Assembly: GCF_905220995.1 (NCBI RefSeq)
Contig: NZ_CAJNBJ010000022.1
Coordinates: 1-64,000 of the forward strand
Source: Nitrospira defluvii
GTDB taxonomy: Bacteria; Nitrospirota; Nitrospiria; Nitrospirales; Nitrospiraceae
Reading direction: 5' to 3'
Length of the DNA: 64,000 bases
A program made the position numbers and the translations under genes. Shown piece by piece: positions 27,745 to 35,995 of this stretch (its first letter is position 1; each line of letters opens with the position of its first letter). The notes under the pieces were generated by a model that did no database searches, was not told the origin of the DNA, and saw only the letters and a list, made by a program, of their open reading frames with translations.

Positions 27745-28884
27745 ATGTGGGTTGCTGAGTGGATATTCTGGGGGTCGCTCATCTTCATTTTTTATGCATA
27801 CGCTGGGTATCTGCTCATACTGCTGGCCTTATCCGTGTTTCGAAACCGCCCTGTCGTGGCCGGGAACATCCAGCCCATGGTGTCATTCATCATTACGGCC
27901 TACAACGAAGAACCACGTATCAAGGAGAAGATTGAGAACAGCTTGCGACAGCAGTATCCCCGCGAGTGCCTCGAAATCGTGGTCGCGTCCGATTGCTCTG
28001 CCGACCGCACCGACGAGATTGTGCGTTCGTATGAATCCTCCGGTGTTCGACTCATACGCGCGGCCGAGCGCCGTGGCAAAGAAGCCGCTCAGAAGCTGGC
28101 GGTCGGGCAAACAAGTGGGGATATCCTGGTGTTTTCCGATGTAGCCACCACATTATCCCCTGATGGTATCGCTAACATTGTAAAGGCATTTAACGACCCA
28201 ACGGTAGGCTGCGTCAGCAGCGTAGATCGATTCGTCGATGCGCAGGGCAACCTGAGCGGGGAGGGCGCGTACGTTAAGTACGAGATGCTGCTTCGTCAAT
28301 TGGAAACGAAAGTGAATACCTTGGTCGGACTGAGTGGGTCGTTTTTCGCTGCGCGCAGAAGCGTGTGTAGTCCCTGGGCTGATGATCTCCAAAGCGACTT
28401 CAATACACTGCTGAATTCAATGAAGGCGGGGCTGCGGGGCGTGTCAGACCCCAATAGCGCCGGGTACTACAAAAATCTCTCGGATGAGAAGAAGGAATAT
28501 CAGCGGAAAGTCAGAACGGTATTGCGAGGGATTGCGGTATTGATGCGCAGTCTGCCGATGTTGAATCCCTTTCGCTATGGAATATTTGCTTGGCAGTTGT
28601 TCAGTCACAAACTGTGTCGGTGGTTGGTGCCATTTGCCATGATCGGAGCACTCATATCCAACCTAGTGCTGGCGACGCAGTTCCCCCTGTACCGAGCTGT
28701 ACTTCTTGGGCAGGTGCTGTTCTATGCTGCAGCCAGCGCCTATGCGGTCTTTCATTGGATGCCCCAGAGTAGTGTGTTCAGACTGCCGTCGTTTTTTGTG
28801 TTAGTCAATCTATCGATCCTCGATGCGTGGATGCGCTATTTCAGAGGGGATCGAGTATTTCGGTGGGAACCATCGAAACGGTAA
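27745..28884 (+). CDS. Membrane glycosyltransferase family 2
   Basis: A 379-residue GT2 enzyme with one N-terminal membrane helix (about residues 7-32) and about three C-terminal helices (290-365). The catalytic domain has 'VSFIITAYNEEPRIKEK', 'ASDCSADRTDEIV' and 'ILVFSDVATTL' (D-containing metal site). This topology resembles processive or chain-extending GT2 proteins, but the QxxRW motif of cellulose/hyaluronan synthases is not evident. It may add sugars to the growing polymer or to a lipid carrier at the membrane. Confidence 0.83.
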   Translation: MWVAEWIFWGSLIFIFYAYAGYLLILLALSVFRNRPVVAGNIQPMVSFIITAYNEEPRIKEKIENSLRQQYPRECLEIVVASDCSADRTDEIVRSYESSGVRLIRAAERRGKEAAQKLAVGQTSGDILVFSDVATTLSPDGIANIVKAFNDPTVGCVSSVDRFVDAQGNLSGEGAYVKYEMLLRQLETKVNTLVGLSGSFFAARRSVCSPWADDLQSDFNTLLNSMKAGLRGVSDPNSAGYYKNLSDEKKEYQRKVRTVLRGIAVLMRSLPMLNPFRYGIFAWQLFSHKLCRWLVPFAMIGALISNLVLATQFPLYRAVLLGQVLFYAAASAYAVFHWMPQSSVFRLPSFFVLVNLSILDAWMRYFRGDRVFRWEPSKR

Positions 28885-28972
28885 TGTGGGCAGGCGGGGA
28901 GTGGTGTCGGCTGAAACTCTAAGGACGTCGAAGGAAGAGGCCGTGTGACGGGCATTGATCAGGGGGACAAGA

Positions 28973-29368
28973 ATGGAACAGATGGCTGAAAAAAGGGAAT
29001 TACGGAATTTCGGGTTGATGGTGGGCGGCATACTCTGCCTGATCGGCATTTGGCCCATGATTCGGCATGGTGAGGCCCTTCGTCTCTGGGCCGTTCTCCC
29101 AGGCGTTCCGCTCATTCTGTTGGGATTGGCGGCCCCGACGATTCTCGCGCCGATCTTTAAGATTTGGATGAAGATTGGCCATGTGATGGGCTGGATCAAT
29201 ACCAGGATCATTCTCGGCGTGCTGTACTTTGGGCTCATCACTCCCATGGGCGTCGTCATGCGCATGTTCGGGTGGGACTCCATGAGCAGAGCGCTGAGGC
29301 AGGATGCCGAGAGTTATCGAGTGGTCAGGCAGGCGAGGCCGCGCACTCATATGACCAGGCAATTTTAG
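28973..29368 (+). CDS. SxtJ family small membrane protein
   Basis: A 131-residue protein with two to three hydrophobic segments: 'FGLMVGGILCLIGIWPMI', 'LWAVLPGVPLILLGLAAPTI' and 'TRIILGVLYFGLITPMGVVM'. The pattern 'K...MG.VNTRIILG..Y' matches the SxtJ family. SxtJ and the DUF5989 protein that follows commonly accompany carbamoyltransferases in saxitoxin-like and polysaccharide loci; function unknown. The GGGGG at about 28960 supports ATG 28973 over the in-frame ATG at 28955. Confidence 0.8.
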   Translation: MEQMAEKRELRNFGLMVGGILCLIGIWPMIRHGEALRLWAVLPGVPLILLGLAAPTILAPIFKIWMKIGHVMGWINTRIILGVLYFGLITPMGVVMRMFGWDSMSRALRQDAESYRVVRQARPRTHMTRQF

Positions 29369-29384
29369 CGATTGGAGGGCGAGC

Positions 29385-29537
29385 ATGGGTGATTTTCTGG
29401 CGGAATTGTGGGCATTCATGAAGGAACGAAAAAAGTTCTGGTTGCTCCCCATCATCGTGATGCTGGTGTTGTTGGGAAGTCTTATTGTTCTTACGCAGGG
29501 ATCCGCCGTTGCACCATTCATCTACACCTTGTTTTGA
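29385..29537 (+). CDS. DUF5989 family single-span membrane protein (50 aa)
   Basis: A very small gene: ATG 29385, stop TGA 29535-29537, 50 residues. The sequence reads MGDFLAELWAFMKERKKFW followed by a hydrophobic helix (LLPIIVMLVLLGSLIVL) and ends 'AVAPFIYTLF', the DUF5989 pattern. The Shine-Dalgarno is TTGGAGGG at about 29372. It lies 16 bases after SxtJ, its usual neighbour, and is probably its inner-membrane partner. Function unknown. Confidence 0.85.
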   Translation: MGDFLAELWAFMKERKKFWLLPIIVMLVLLGSLIVLTQGSAVAPFIYTLF

Positions 29538-29558
29538 GCGAGGAAGCCTGAGGCTGGC

Positions 29559-30617
29559 ATGGGTAGCTCGATTTCCCGTCTAAAGTCGGCAACTCGAACG
29601 TCCATTGCATGGGCGGCCCACGCGTGCTCGTTGCACCAGTTCCGACTTCGCGGCAAGGTTGCGATACTGATGTATCATCGGGTGCTGACGCGCGAGGAGG
29701 TCGCCTGCCAGGCTGTACAGCCTGGCATGTATGTGTTGGATACCGTATTCGCACAGCAAATGGCATTTGTGCGAGAGACCTTCACCGTACTATCGTTTCG
29801 CCAGCTTCTTGACCTCTGGCAGACAGGGAAGTGGGATAAACAGGCACGGTATTGTGTCGTCACGTTTGATGACGGCTGGTTAGACAATTATCGGCATGCG
29901 TACCCGGTCTTGAAGCGACTGGGGCTGCCGGCAACGATCTTTCTGCCTACGGACTATGTGAGCACCAATCAGTGGTTCTGGCCGGATCGAATTGCGCATC
30001 TTCTGCGGTCTGCTCGGAGCGCCGAGCAGGGCATTAAACATGTCCAACAGATCGAACGTGTACTGCTGAATTTGTTTGGTGTCGCTGGCGAATCTCTGGG
30101 GAAAGCGTTGGTGAACGACGAGCGAGCTACGGATCAGTTGATCGATTGGTGCAAGGAGTTGCCGAAGGATCAAATCGAGATGCTCATTGCCGCATTGGCA
30201 GTTGAACTGGGAGTGTCGGTTCCCGTCGAGCGGGTGGTGGTCAATTGGGAGGAGGTGCGCGAAATGTCTCAGGGCGGCATCTCTTTCGGATCCCACTCCT
30301 GCTCGCATCGCATTATGACGACGATTTCACCATCGGAGGTCTCACAGGAATTGGAACAGTCCGAGTGTGTGCTTCAACGGGCAGGAATCGACTATGTCCC
30401 AGTCTTTTGTTACCCCAACGGGAATAGCGATGTGGCTATCCAAGCTCAGGCCAAAGCGCACGGCTATGAAGCAGCCGTGTCCGTGCAAATGGGAGTCGAG
30501 GGAACACATCCAAGGAACCGCTTCGCACTTCGTCGAGTCGGAATTCACAATGATGTAACATATTCGATTCCTTTGTTCTCGCTTCGGCTCTGCGGATTGC
30601 TGTCTCGAACAAAGTAG
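29559..30617 (+). CDS. Polysaccharide deacetylase family protein
   Basis: A 352-residue NodB-homology protein (CE4). Motifs: 'VAILMYHRVLT' at the start of the domain, the metal/catalytic 'VVTFDDGWLDN' (Asp-Asp), and the zinc-binding H-x3-H in 'SFGSHSCSHRIM'. The last motif, 'FCYPNGN', is typical. No cleavable signal peptide is clear; the N-terminal 40 residues are basic and moderately hydrophobic. It would remove N- or O-acetyl groups from the polymer or its precursor. It starts 22 bases after DUF5989. Confidence 0.88.
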   Translation: MGSSISRLKSATRTSIAWAAHACSLHQFRLRGKVAILMYHRVLTREEVACQAVQPGMYVLDTVFAQQMAFVRETFTVLSFRQLLDLWQTGKWDKQARYCVVTFDDGWLDNYRHAYPVLKRLGLPATIFLPTDYVSTNQWFWPDRIAHLLRSARSAEQGIKHVQQIERVLLNLFGVAGESLGKALVNDERATDQLIDWCKELPKDQIEMLIAALAVELGVSVPVERVVVNWEEVREMSQGGISFGSHSCSHRIMTTISPSEVSQELEQSECVLQRAGIDYVPVFCYPNGNSDVAIQAQAKAHGYEAAVSVQMGVEGTHPRNRFALRRVGIHNDVTYSIPLFSLRLCGLLSRTK

Positions 30618-30665
30618 GATGTAGGCCAGAAACTTGAGCCATGCGATTGTGAGGTGGGAGCGCAC

Positions 30666-31853
30666 GTGAGAGTGTTGGTAACGGATGGGAACGAGCGCAC
30701 GGCGCTTGCAGTAACGAGAGCTCTTGGTCGTGAGGCAATTGAGGTCATTGTAGGGGCAGAGACTCAACGGTCCCTTGCGAGTGCATCGCGTTACTGTCGC
30801 GAGAGTGTTTCTTATCCATCCCCCTATCAAGATCCGCAGGGGTTCGTGAATGCCCTGCTGGACGTCGTTCGGAAACAGCGTGTGGATGCATTGTTTCCTG
30901 TGTCCGATATCGCCATGCATGTGATAGGGCCGGAGAAGACCCGCTTCGCCGGATATACACACATCCCCACCCCGGACGCCGAGACGTTTTCTGAAATTTC
31001 AGACAAGTATCGTCTGATGCAGCAGGCCGTGGCCCAAGGAGTGGCCATTCCCGAGACCCTCTTTGTTCCTGACGGGCAACTTGATTCGGTCATCGAGAAG
31101 GTCTGCGAGTTTCCGGTCGTTGTAAAGCCTGGTTGCTCTCTTGTGAAGGAAGGGCAGCAGTGGAAGAAGACGAGTGTGTGTTATGCCGAGTCTCGGGATG
31201 CGCTCATGCGTCTGTACAATGAGAAGCCATACCTGCGTCAACCTTCATTGATCCAGCGACGTGTGGTCGGTGAGGGGCAAGGGTTGTTTGTCCTGATGAA
31301 CCAAGGCCTGCCGCTAGGGATGTTTGCACATAGGCGATTGCGAGAACGGCCACCCTCCGGAGGGGTGAGTGTGTTGCGTGAGAGTATTGCCTTGCCCAAA
31401 GCCATGGTTGACGCTACGCTGACCCTATTGCAACGCGTCAAATGGCATGGCGTAGCGATGGTAGAGTTCAAAGTCGATGCAGCCCGCCAGCGTCCACTGT
31501 TGATGGAAATTAACGGGAGATTTTGGGGTTCTTTACAACTAGCCATTGATGCAGGGGTGAATTTTCCTCTTCGCCTCCTCAACATGGCAATGGGGAAAGC
31601 AGAGGTATTGCCAGTAGACGGATATCGGATTGGGGTGAAGTCGCGATGGTTGTTGGGAGACTTGGATCAGTTGGTGATGCGAATGCGGAAAAGTGATCGG
31701 GTACTCAACCTTCCCCCAGGTGCACCGTCGCGATTCCAGGCAATGCTGTCGTTTTGCCGGCTTTTCGAGCGAGATATGTTTTACGAAATGGAGCAGTTGA
31801 GCGACCTCGGACCAAGTCGGTTAGAGCTCATGCGTTATCTTAAGTTAGCTTAG
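30666..31853 (+). CDS. ATP-grasp domain protein
   Basis: A 395-residue ATP-grasp protein related to carbamoyl-phosphate synthase large-chain folds. 'RVLVTDGNERTALAVTRAL' opens the N-terminal domain, 'FPVVVKPGCSLVKEG' is the ATP-binding lysine strand and 'LLMEINGRFWGSLQLAIDAG' carries the metal-binding Glu/Asn. Such enzymes form an acyl phosphate and then an amide or peptide-like bond. In exopolysaccharide loci they often pair with deacetylases, as here, but their substrates are unknown. The GAGGTGGG at 30650-30657 favours GTG 30666 over GTG 30654. Confidence 0.8.
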   Translation: MRVLVTDGNERTALAVTRALGREAIEVIVGAETQRSLASASRYCRESVSYPSPYQDPQGFVNALLDVVRKQRVDALFPVSDIAMHVIGPEKTRFAGYTHIPTPDAETFSEISDKYRLMQQAVAQGVAIPETLFVPDGQLDSVIEKVCEFPVVVKPGCSLVKEGQQWKKTSVCYAESRDALMRLYNEKPYLRQPSLIQRRVVGEGQGLFVLMNQGLPLGMFAHRRLRERPPSGGVSVLRESIALPKAMVDATLTLLQRVKWHGVAMVEFKVDAARQRPLLMEINGRFWGSLQLAIDAGVNFPLRLLNMAMGKAEVLPVDGYRIGVKSRWLLGDLDQLVMRMRKSDRVLNLPPGAPSRFQAMLSFCRLFERDMFYEMEQLSDLGPSRLELMRYLKLA

Positions 31854-31862
31854 GGAGTTGCA

Positions 31863-32453
31863 ATGTCCCAAGTCGGGTCGGCTTCTGCGCGGACTCTCGC
31901 GCGCTCAATGAAGCACGCTGTGAATGCAGTGTTGAATCACTGGCGCTATCAGGTGCTGTTGAATCAGCAAGTATTCCCTACACCTGCGCGCGCGATCTTA
32001 GTTGTATGCAAGGGAAACATTTGCCGGAGTCCCTTGGCGGAGGCGTATCTCAAACACCAGATGGAGAAGCACGGATTGCCGATCAACATTTATTCGGCAG
32101 GACTTGAGACGTCTTTGGGAAAGCCCGCACATCCGCTCGCGCAAGTTGTTGGGACGGAAGGAGGGCTTTCGCTCAGCAAGCATGCGACTCAACCGTTGCA
32201 CAAAGATCAGGTGGAACGGGCTGACATGATACTGGTTATGGAGTGGCGGCAGCGCAATCGTCTGGTGAAGTTGTATCCACAGGCGAAGGGAAAAGTATTT
32301 CTGCTGCGTCAATTTTACGATCAGTCAGTTTTGGAAGTGGCTGATCCATATAGCGGTACCCTCGAAGACTTTCAGGTGTGTTTCACGATGATCAAGCAGG
32401 CCTGTGATGTGCTCGTCAGCCGCATGCTGCCGGCCAGTAGTCGCCAACAATAG
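31863..32453 (+). CDS. Low-molecular-weight protein tyrosine phosphatase (Wzb-like)
   Basis: A 196-residue LMW-PTP. The P-loop C49-x5-R55 is CKGNICRS and the general-acid aspartate is in 'ADPYSG'. Compared with typical Wzb (about 145 residues) there is an N-terminal extension of about 43 residues. Wzb-type phosphatases dephosphorylate the tyrosine kinase Wzc and control polymer length and export. No kinase gene is in this window. It lies nine bases after the ATP-grasp gene. Confidence 0.87.
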   Translation: MSQVGSASARTLARSMKHAVNAVLNHWRYQVLLNQQVFPTPARAILVVCKGNICRSPLAEAYLKHQMEKHGLPINIYSAGLETSLGKPAHPLAQVVGTEGGLSLSKHATQPLHKDQVERADMILVMEWRQRNRLVKLYPQAKGKVFLLRQFYDQSVLEVADPYSGTLEDFQVCFTMIKQACDVLVSRMLPASSRQQ

Positions 32454-32517
32454 ACTTGACTGATGCGGTGCGGAAGAATTTACGGATCGTCATGGTTAAG
32501 GGAGGTTCGGCATCGAT

Positions 32518-33288
32518 ATGAGCTTGCGAACGAGGCTGTTCAACATTTATTGGACGCTACGAGGTGCTATCGCGCCGTCCCTCCGCTACTCCCAATATTG
32601 GTATGAGGAGGCGCTGAAGCGCTATGTGACGCCGTCGGTCGAATGGGTGGAGATTGGCTGCGGGCACGCAGTTCTTCCCAGTTGGAGGGCGAATGAAGAG
32701 CGTCAGTTAGTGAAGACATGTAAAGCCATATTTGGAATCGACTATGACCTGCCTTCGCTAAAGGCGCACCGGAACATTTCCAAAAAGCTGCGTGGCGATG
32801 TGACCAAGTTGCCGTTTCGGAATGGTGCGTTCGATCTGGTGACCGCCAATATGGTGGTTGAGCACCTCGATCATCCGGACGAGCAGTTCAGGGAAATCAG
32901 CCGTATTCTTAAGCCTAACGGCGTGTTCCTGTTTCATACGCCAAACGCCTATGGCTACGGTGTCATCCTGTCAAAGATTGTACCCGAATGGCTCAAAGGT
33001 AAGCTCATCTATCTGTTGGAGGGACGTCAGGAGCACGATGTCTTTCCCACGCACTACAAGGCGAATACGGAAGCTCAAGTGAAGGCGCTGGCTCAAGCCA
33101 ATGGCTTTGAGGTGCTTCAGCTTGATTTGATTCCAACCGACGCCATCTTTGCCATGTTTCCTCCGCTCGCTGCCTTAGAGTTGCTGTGGATTCGGTTGCT
33201 CATGACCCAGCCGTTCCGTAACCTTCGAACCAATATGATTGTGGCGTTGAGGAAATCAGCCAAGCCGTATCATGTAGCGCTCGGATGA
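32518..33288 (+). CDS. Class I SAM-dependent methyltransferase
   Basis: A 256-residue Methyltransf_11-type enzyme. The SAM-binding motif is 'VEWVEIGCGHAVLPSW', followed by 'GDVTKLPFRNGAFDLVTANM' (motifs II and III) and 'EISRILKPNGVFLFHTPN'. No DNA or protein-binding extension is present. In this locus it most likely O- or N-methylates a sugar, perhaps as a chain-terminating cap; the acceptor cannot be told. Confidence 0.85.
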   Translation: MSLRTRLFNIYWTLRGAIAPSLRYSQYWYEEALKRYVTPSVEWVEIGCGHAVLPSWRANEERQLVKTCKAIFGIDYDLPSLKAHRNISKKLRGDVTKLPFRNGAFDLVTANMVVEHLDHPDEQFREISRILKPNGVFLFHTPNAYGYGVILSKIVPEWLKGKLIYLLEGRQEHDVFPTHYKANTEAQVKALAQANGFEVLQLDLIPTDAIFAMFPPLAALELLWIRLLMTQPFRNLRTNMIVALRKSAKPYHVALG

Positions 33289-33325
33289 GCGGTTCCTTCA
33301 TTCAGAGAGGCGAATCATCAAGCAC

Positions 33326-34684
33326 ATGACGGCAGGTGAATTCGGAATTAAGTCTGCAGGTCGACAAGCGGCAGTACCCAACGAGCCCAAGATCGGGTTC
33401 TACCTCGTTATGCTTGCGATGCTGTTTGAATTTGGGCGGCCACAGGATATTTTTCCTCCCCTCAAAGTGGTTCCAATCCCGAGCCTGTTGGACGCCTCCA
33501 TTTTCATTGCGGTCTTGGCCTCCGGAAAAACCACTTTTGCCAATCTACAAACAAAACTTTGGATAGGATTGCTCGCATTTATGGCAATGTGGGTGCCATT
33601 CGCGAACAACAATTTTTGGGCGTTTATGACTTTAAAGGAGATGACGTTATACTTCTTTCTCTATTTAGGAATCGTCACCTTTGTGAATACAACCGGTCGA
33701 ATGCAGACGGTCATCTTAGTGTGGCTGGCTGTTCACGCGGTTCTTGGCGTAAATGGAATATTGCATCATGGGCAAGGAGTTGGTGGGTGGCTTGGAGATG
33801 AAAATGATTTTGGTATGGAAATGAATGTGGCGGTCCCTGTCGCATTCTTCATGTACCAGGCGGCAACAACCCAGCGCTCGAAGTTGCTCTATATGGCGTT
33901 ATTGGGCCTTTTTGTTATGTCCGTGGTCGCGACGTCTTCGCGAGGCGCATTTCTGGGATTGCTGGCGGTGGGAACTTATTGTTGGTTGTACTCACCAAGG
34001 AAAATCTTGTCACTGCTCTTAGGCGTGTGCCTGGTTGGCCTGGTGCTCATCACTGCACCTCAGGAGTATTGGGATCGCATTAGCTCCATTACTGATGACA
34101 GCACCATGGAAACCGGCACGGCAGGGCAACGAATGTTCACCTGGGGCATAGGGTGGGAAATATTTACTGCTAATCCCATTTTGGGAATCGGTCAGGGAAA
34201 CTTTCCTTGGACAATCGGTGAGTACATGGGAGGGCGCACCTGGCAAACCAAATCCTTGGCCGGTCGACAGGCCCATTCTTTGTATTTTACGTTGATGCCA
34301 GAACTCGGCCTTGTTGGAATAATCATTTTCGGCACAATGATTGTTCTGAACTATAGAGACACAAGAGTGCGTCAGCTTGTCCCACTTCGGCTGCCAAAGA
34401 TAGGGAAAAGGCTGGAAAGTGAACCGGCAAACGATCCTGAATTTGTCCAGGCAGCCTTGTTCGGCAATGCCATTCTGGGAGGCATGATAGGCTATCTTAC
34501 GACGAGTGCGTTTATTTCTACCCTCTACTATCCGACCTTTTGGATATTGATGGGTTTGGCGGTAGCCCTTCGAAACACTACCCAGGCTTATTCGGTGACA
34601 AGATCTGATAAGAGTTTGTCTTCCTCCCTAGCATCAAACGCGCCTCTTGAGCGCTCTCCTAGAACCGTGAGGTTCTCCCGCTAA
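33326..34684 (+). CDS. O-antigen ligase/polymerase family membrane protein
   Basis: A 452-residue multi-spanning protein with about ten hydrophobic segments and a large periplasmic loop. 'WLGDENDFGMEMNVAVPVA' and 'SSRGAFLGLLAVG' are typical of the Wzy_C/WaaL superfamily, in particular of the putative O-glycosylation ligases seen in exosortase-associated loci. 'RQAHSLYFTLMPELGLVGI' supplies the conserved His near the end of the domain. It either polymerises repeat units (Wzy), ligates glycan to lipid A core (WaaL) or to protein. No exosortase was found nearby, so the acceptor is open. Confidence 0.85.
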   Translation: MTAGEFGIKSAGRQAAVPNEPKIGFYLVMLAMLFEFGRPQDIFPPLKVVPIPSLLDASIFIAVLASGKTTFANLQTKLWIGLLAFMAMWVPFANNNFWAFMTLKEMTLYFFLYLGIVTFVNTTGRMQTVILVWLAVHAVLGVNGILHHGQGVGGWLGDENDFGMEMNVAVPVAFFMYQAATTQRSKLLYMALLGLFVMSVVATSSRGAFLGLLAVGTYCWLYSPRKILSLLLGVCLVGLVLITAPQEYWDRISSITDDSTMETGTAGQRMFTWGIGWEIFTANPILGIGQGNFPWTIGEYMGGRTWQTKSLAGRQAHSLYFTLMPELGLVGIIIFGTMIVLNYRDTRVRQLVPLRLPKIGKRLESEPANDPEFVQAALFGNAILGGMIGYLTTSAFISTLYYPTFWILMGLAVALRNTTQAYSVTRSDKSLSSSLASNAPLERSPRTVRFSR

Positions 34685-34772
34685 TGCTACTGCGTCAGGT
34701 TCTCTTTGAAAATGGGAGAGGCTTTCTTCCTACATGCACGACGCAGAGTTGTGCCAATTGGCAGTGAACAGT

Positions 34773-35882
34773 ATGATTCGAACCATTCTGTTCCTCTCGA
34801 CCAGTAGCGGGCCCGGTGGTGCGGAACGCGTCATTAGCAATTTGGCGGCGTCGTTGGACCCTCGTAGATATCGGGCTATTCTGTGCTTGTTCCGTCCCGG
34901 ATGGCTCAAGGAACGGAGTGAAAGCTGTGGAATTCGTACGTTCGTTCTTCCGACCCAGGGTATGACCGATTGGCGGTGGGCAATTCAATTCAAGCGACTC
35001 TTGCGACAGGAACAGGTGGATGTGATTCACGCGCATGAATTTGATGCGAATGTGCAGGGGGCGTGTGTCGCAGCGTTATCGGGTATTCCTCTTGTCGCCA
35101 CCGTCCACGGCAAGAACTATTATTGGGAAAGGCTTCGGCGACGGCTTGCGTATAGATGGGTGAGCCGAAGGGCGACCATGGTGGCTGTGTCGGAGGATCT
35201 CAAACAATTTATTGTTGAAAAGGTGGGGATTCCTACGAGTCGTGTGAAGGTCCTCTATAACGGCGTGGATGTGCTGCCCCAGTGCACTCCTGCTGAGGTG
35301 GTTGAGTGCCGGAAGGAGTTGGGGCTGCCTGAGGACCATCAGATTGTGGGGGTAGTAGGCAATCTGTATCCGGTGAAAGGGCACCAGTACCTCATCGAGG
35401 CAATTCCTGCAGTTCTAAAGACATGCCCCAACACATCATTTGTGTTTGCCGGGAGGGGGCAGCTGGAAAGTGAATTGAAGGCGCAAGCATGTCGACTCGG
35501 TGTGGATGAGCGGGTCCACTTTCTTGGCCTAAGGCAGGATATTCCAAGAATCCTGGCCATGCTTGATCTGTTCGTGTTGCCCTCCCTTTCGGAAGGACTT
35601 TCAATGGCAATCCTTGAGGCCATGATCTCCGGAAAACCGGTGGTCGCGACGCAGGTCGGAGGAAATCCTGAACTTGTGATAAATGAGGAAACGGGATTTC
35701 TTGTTCCCCCACGTGATAGTCAGGCGTTGGGGGACAAGTTGATCGTGTCCTTGACTAACACACAGCAGTCCGCCGATTTTGCAGAGAGAGGCAAACGTCG
35801 CGCGGAGGGGCTATTCAGTCTGCGAAGCATGGTGTCGTCCTATCAGTCGCTGTATGATCAGTGTCTGAAATCGGAAGGATAG
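34773..35882 (+). CDS. Glycosyltransferase family 4
   Basis: A 369-residue GT-B enzyme. It begins 'MIRTILFLSTSSGPGGAER' with the glycine loop, contains 'GVVGNLYPVKGHQYLIEAI' and the EX7E motif in SEGLSMAILEAMISG. An in-frame ATG at 34734 adds 13 unconserved residues; 34773 fits the family. About 90 bases separate it from the ligase/polymerase gene. Confidence 0.87.
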   Translation: MIRTILFLSTSSGPGGAERVISNLAASLDPRRYRAILCLFRPGWLKERSESCGIRTFVLPTQGMTDWRWAIQFKRLLRQEQVDVIHAHEFDANVQGACVAALSGIPLVATVHGKNYYWERLRRRLAYRWVSRRATMVAVSEDLKQFIVEKVGIPTSRVKVLYNGVDVLPQCTPAEVVECRKELGLPEDHQIVGVVGNLYPVKGHQYLIEAIPAVLKTCPNTSFVFAGRGQLESELKAQACRLGVDERVHFLGLRQDIPRILAMLDLFVLPSLSEGLSMAILEAMISGKPVVATQVGGNPELVINEETGFLVPPRDSQALGDKLIVSLTNTQQSADFAERGKRRAEGLFSLRSMVSSYQSLYDQCLKSEG

Positions 35883-35995
35883 CCGTACCGTCCGGCTGTG
35901 GCTGCATCGTGTAGGACCGCAGCCCTGTAGAAGATAGCGAGTGGGCGAGTTGGAGAGTCTTTTCTGTTGAGTAGCACCCACTGTGGGATTTGGTC

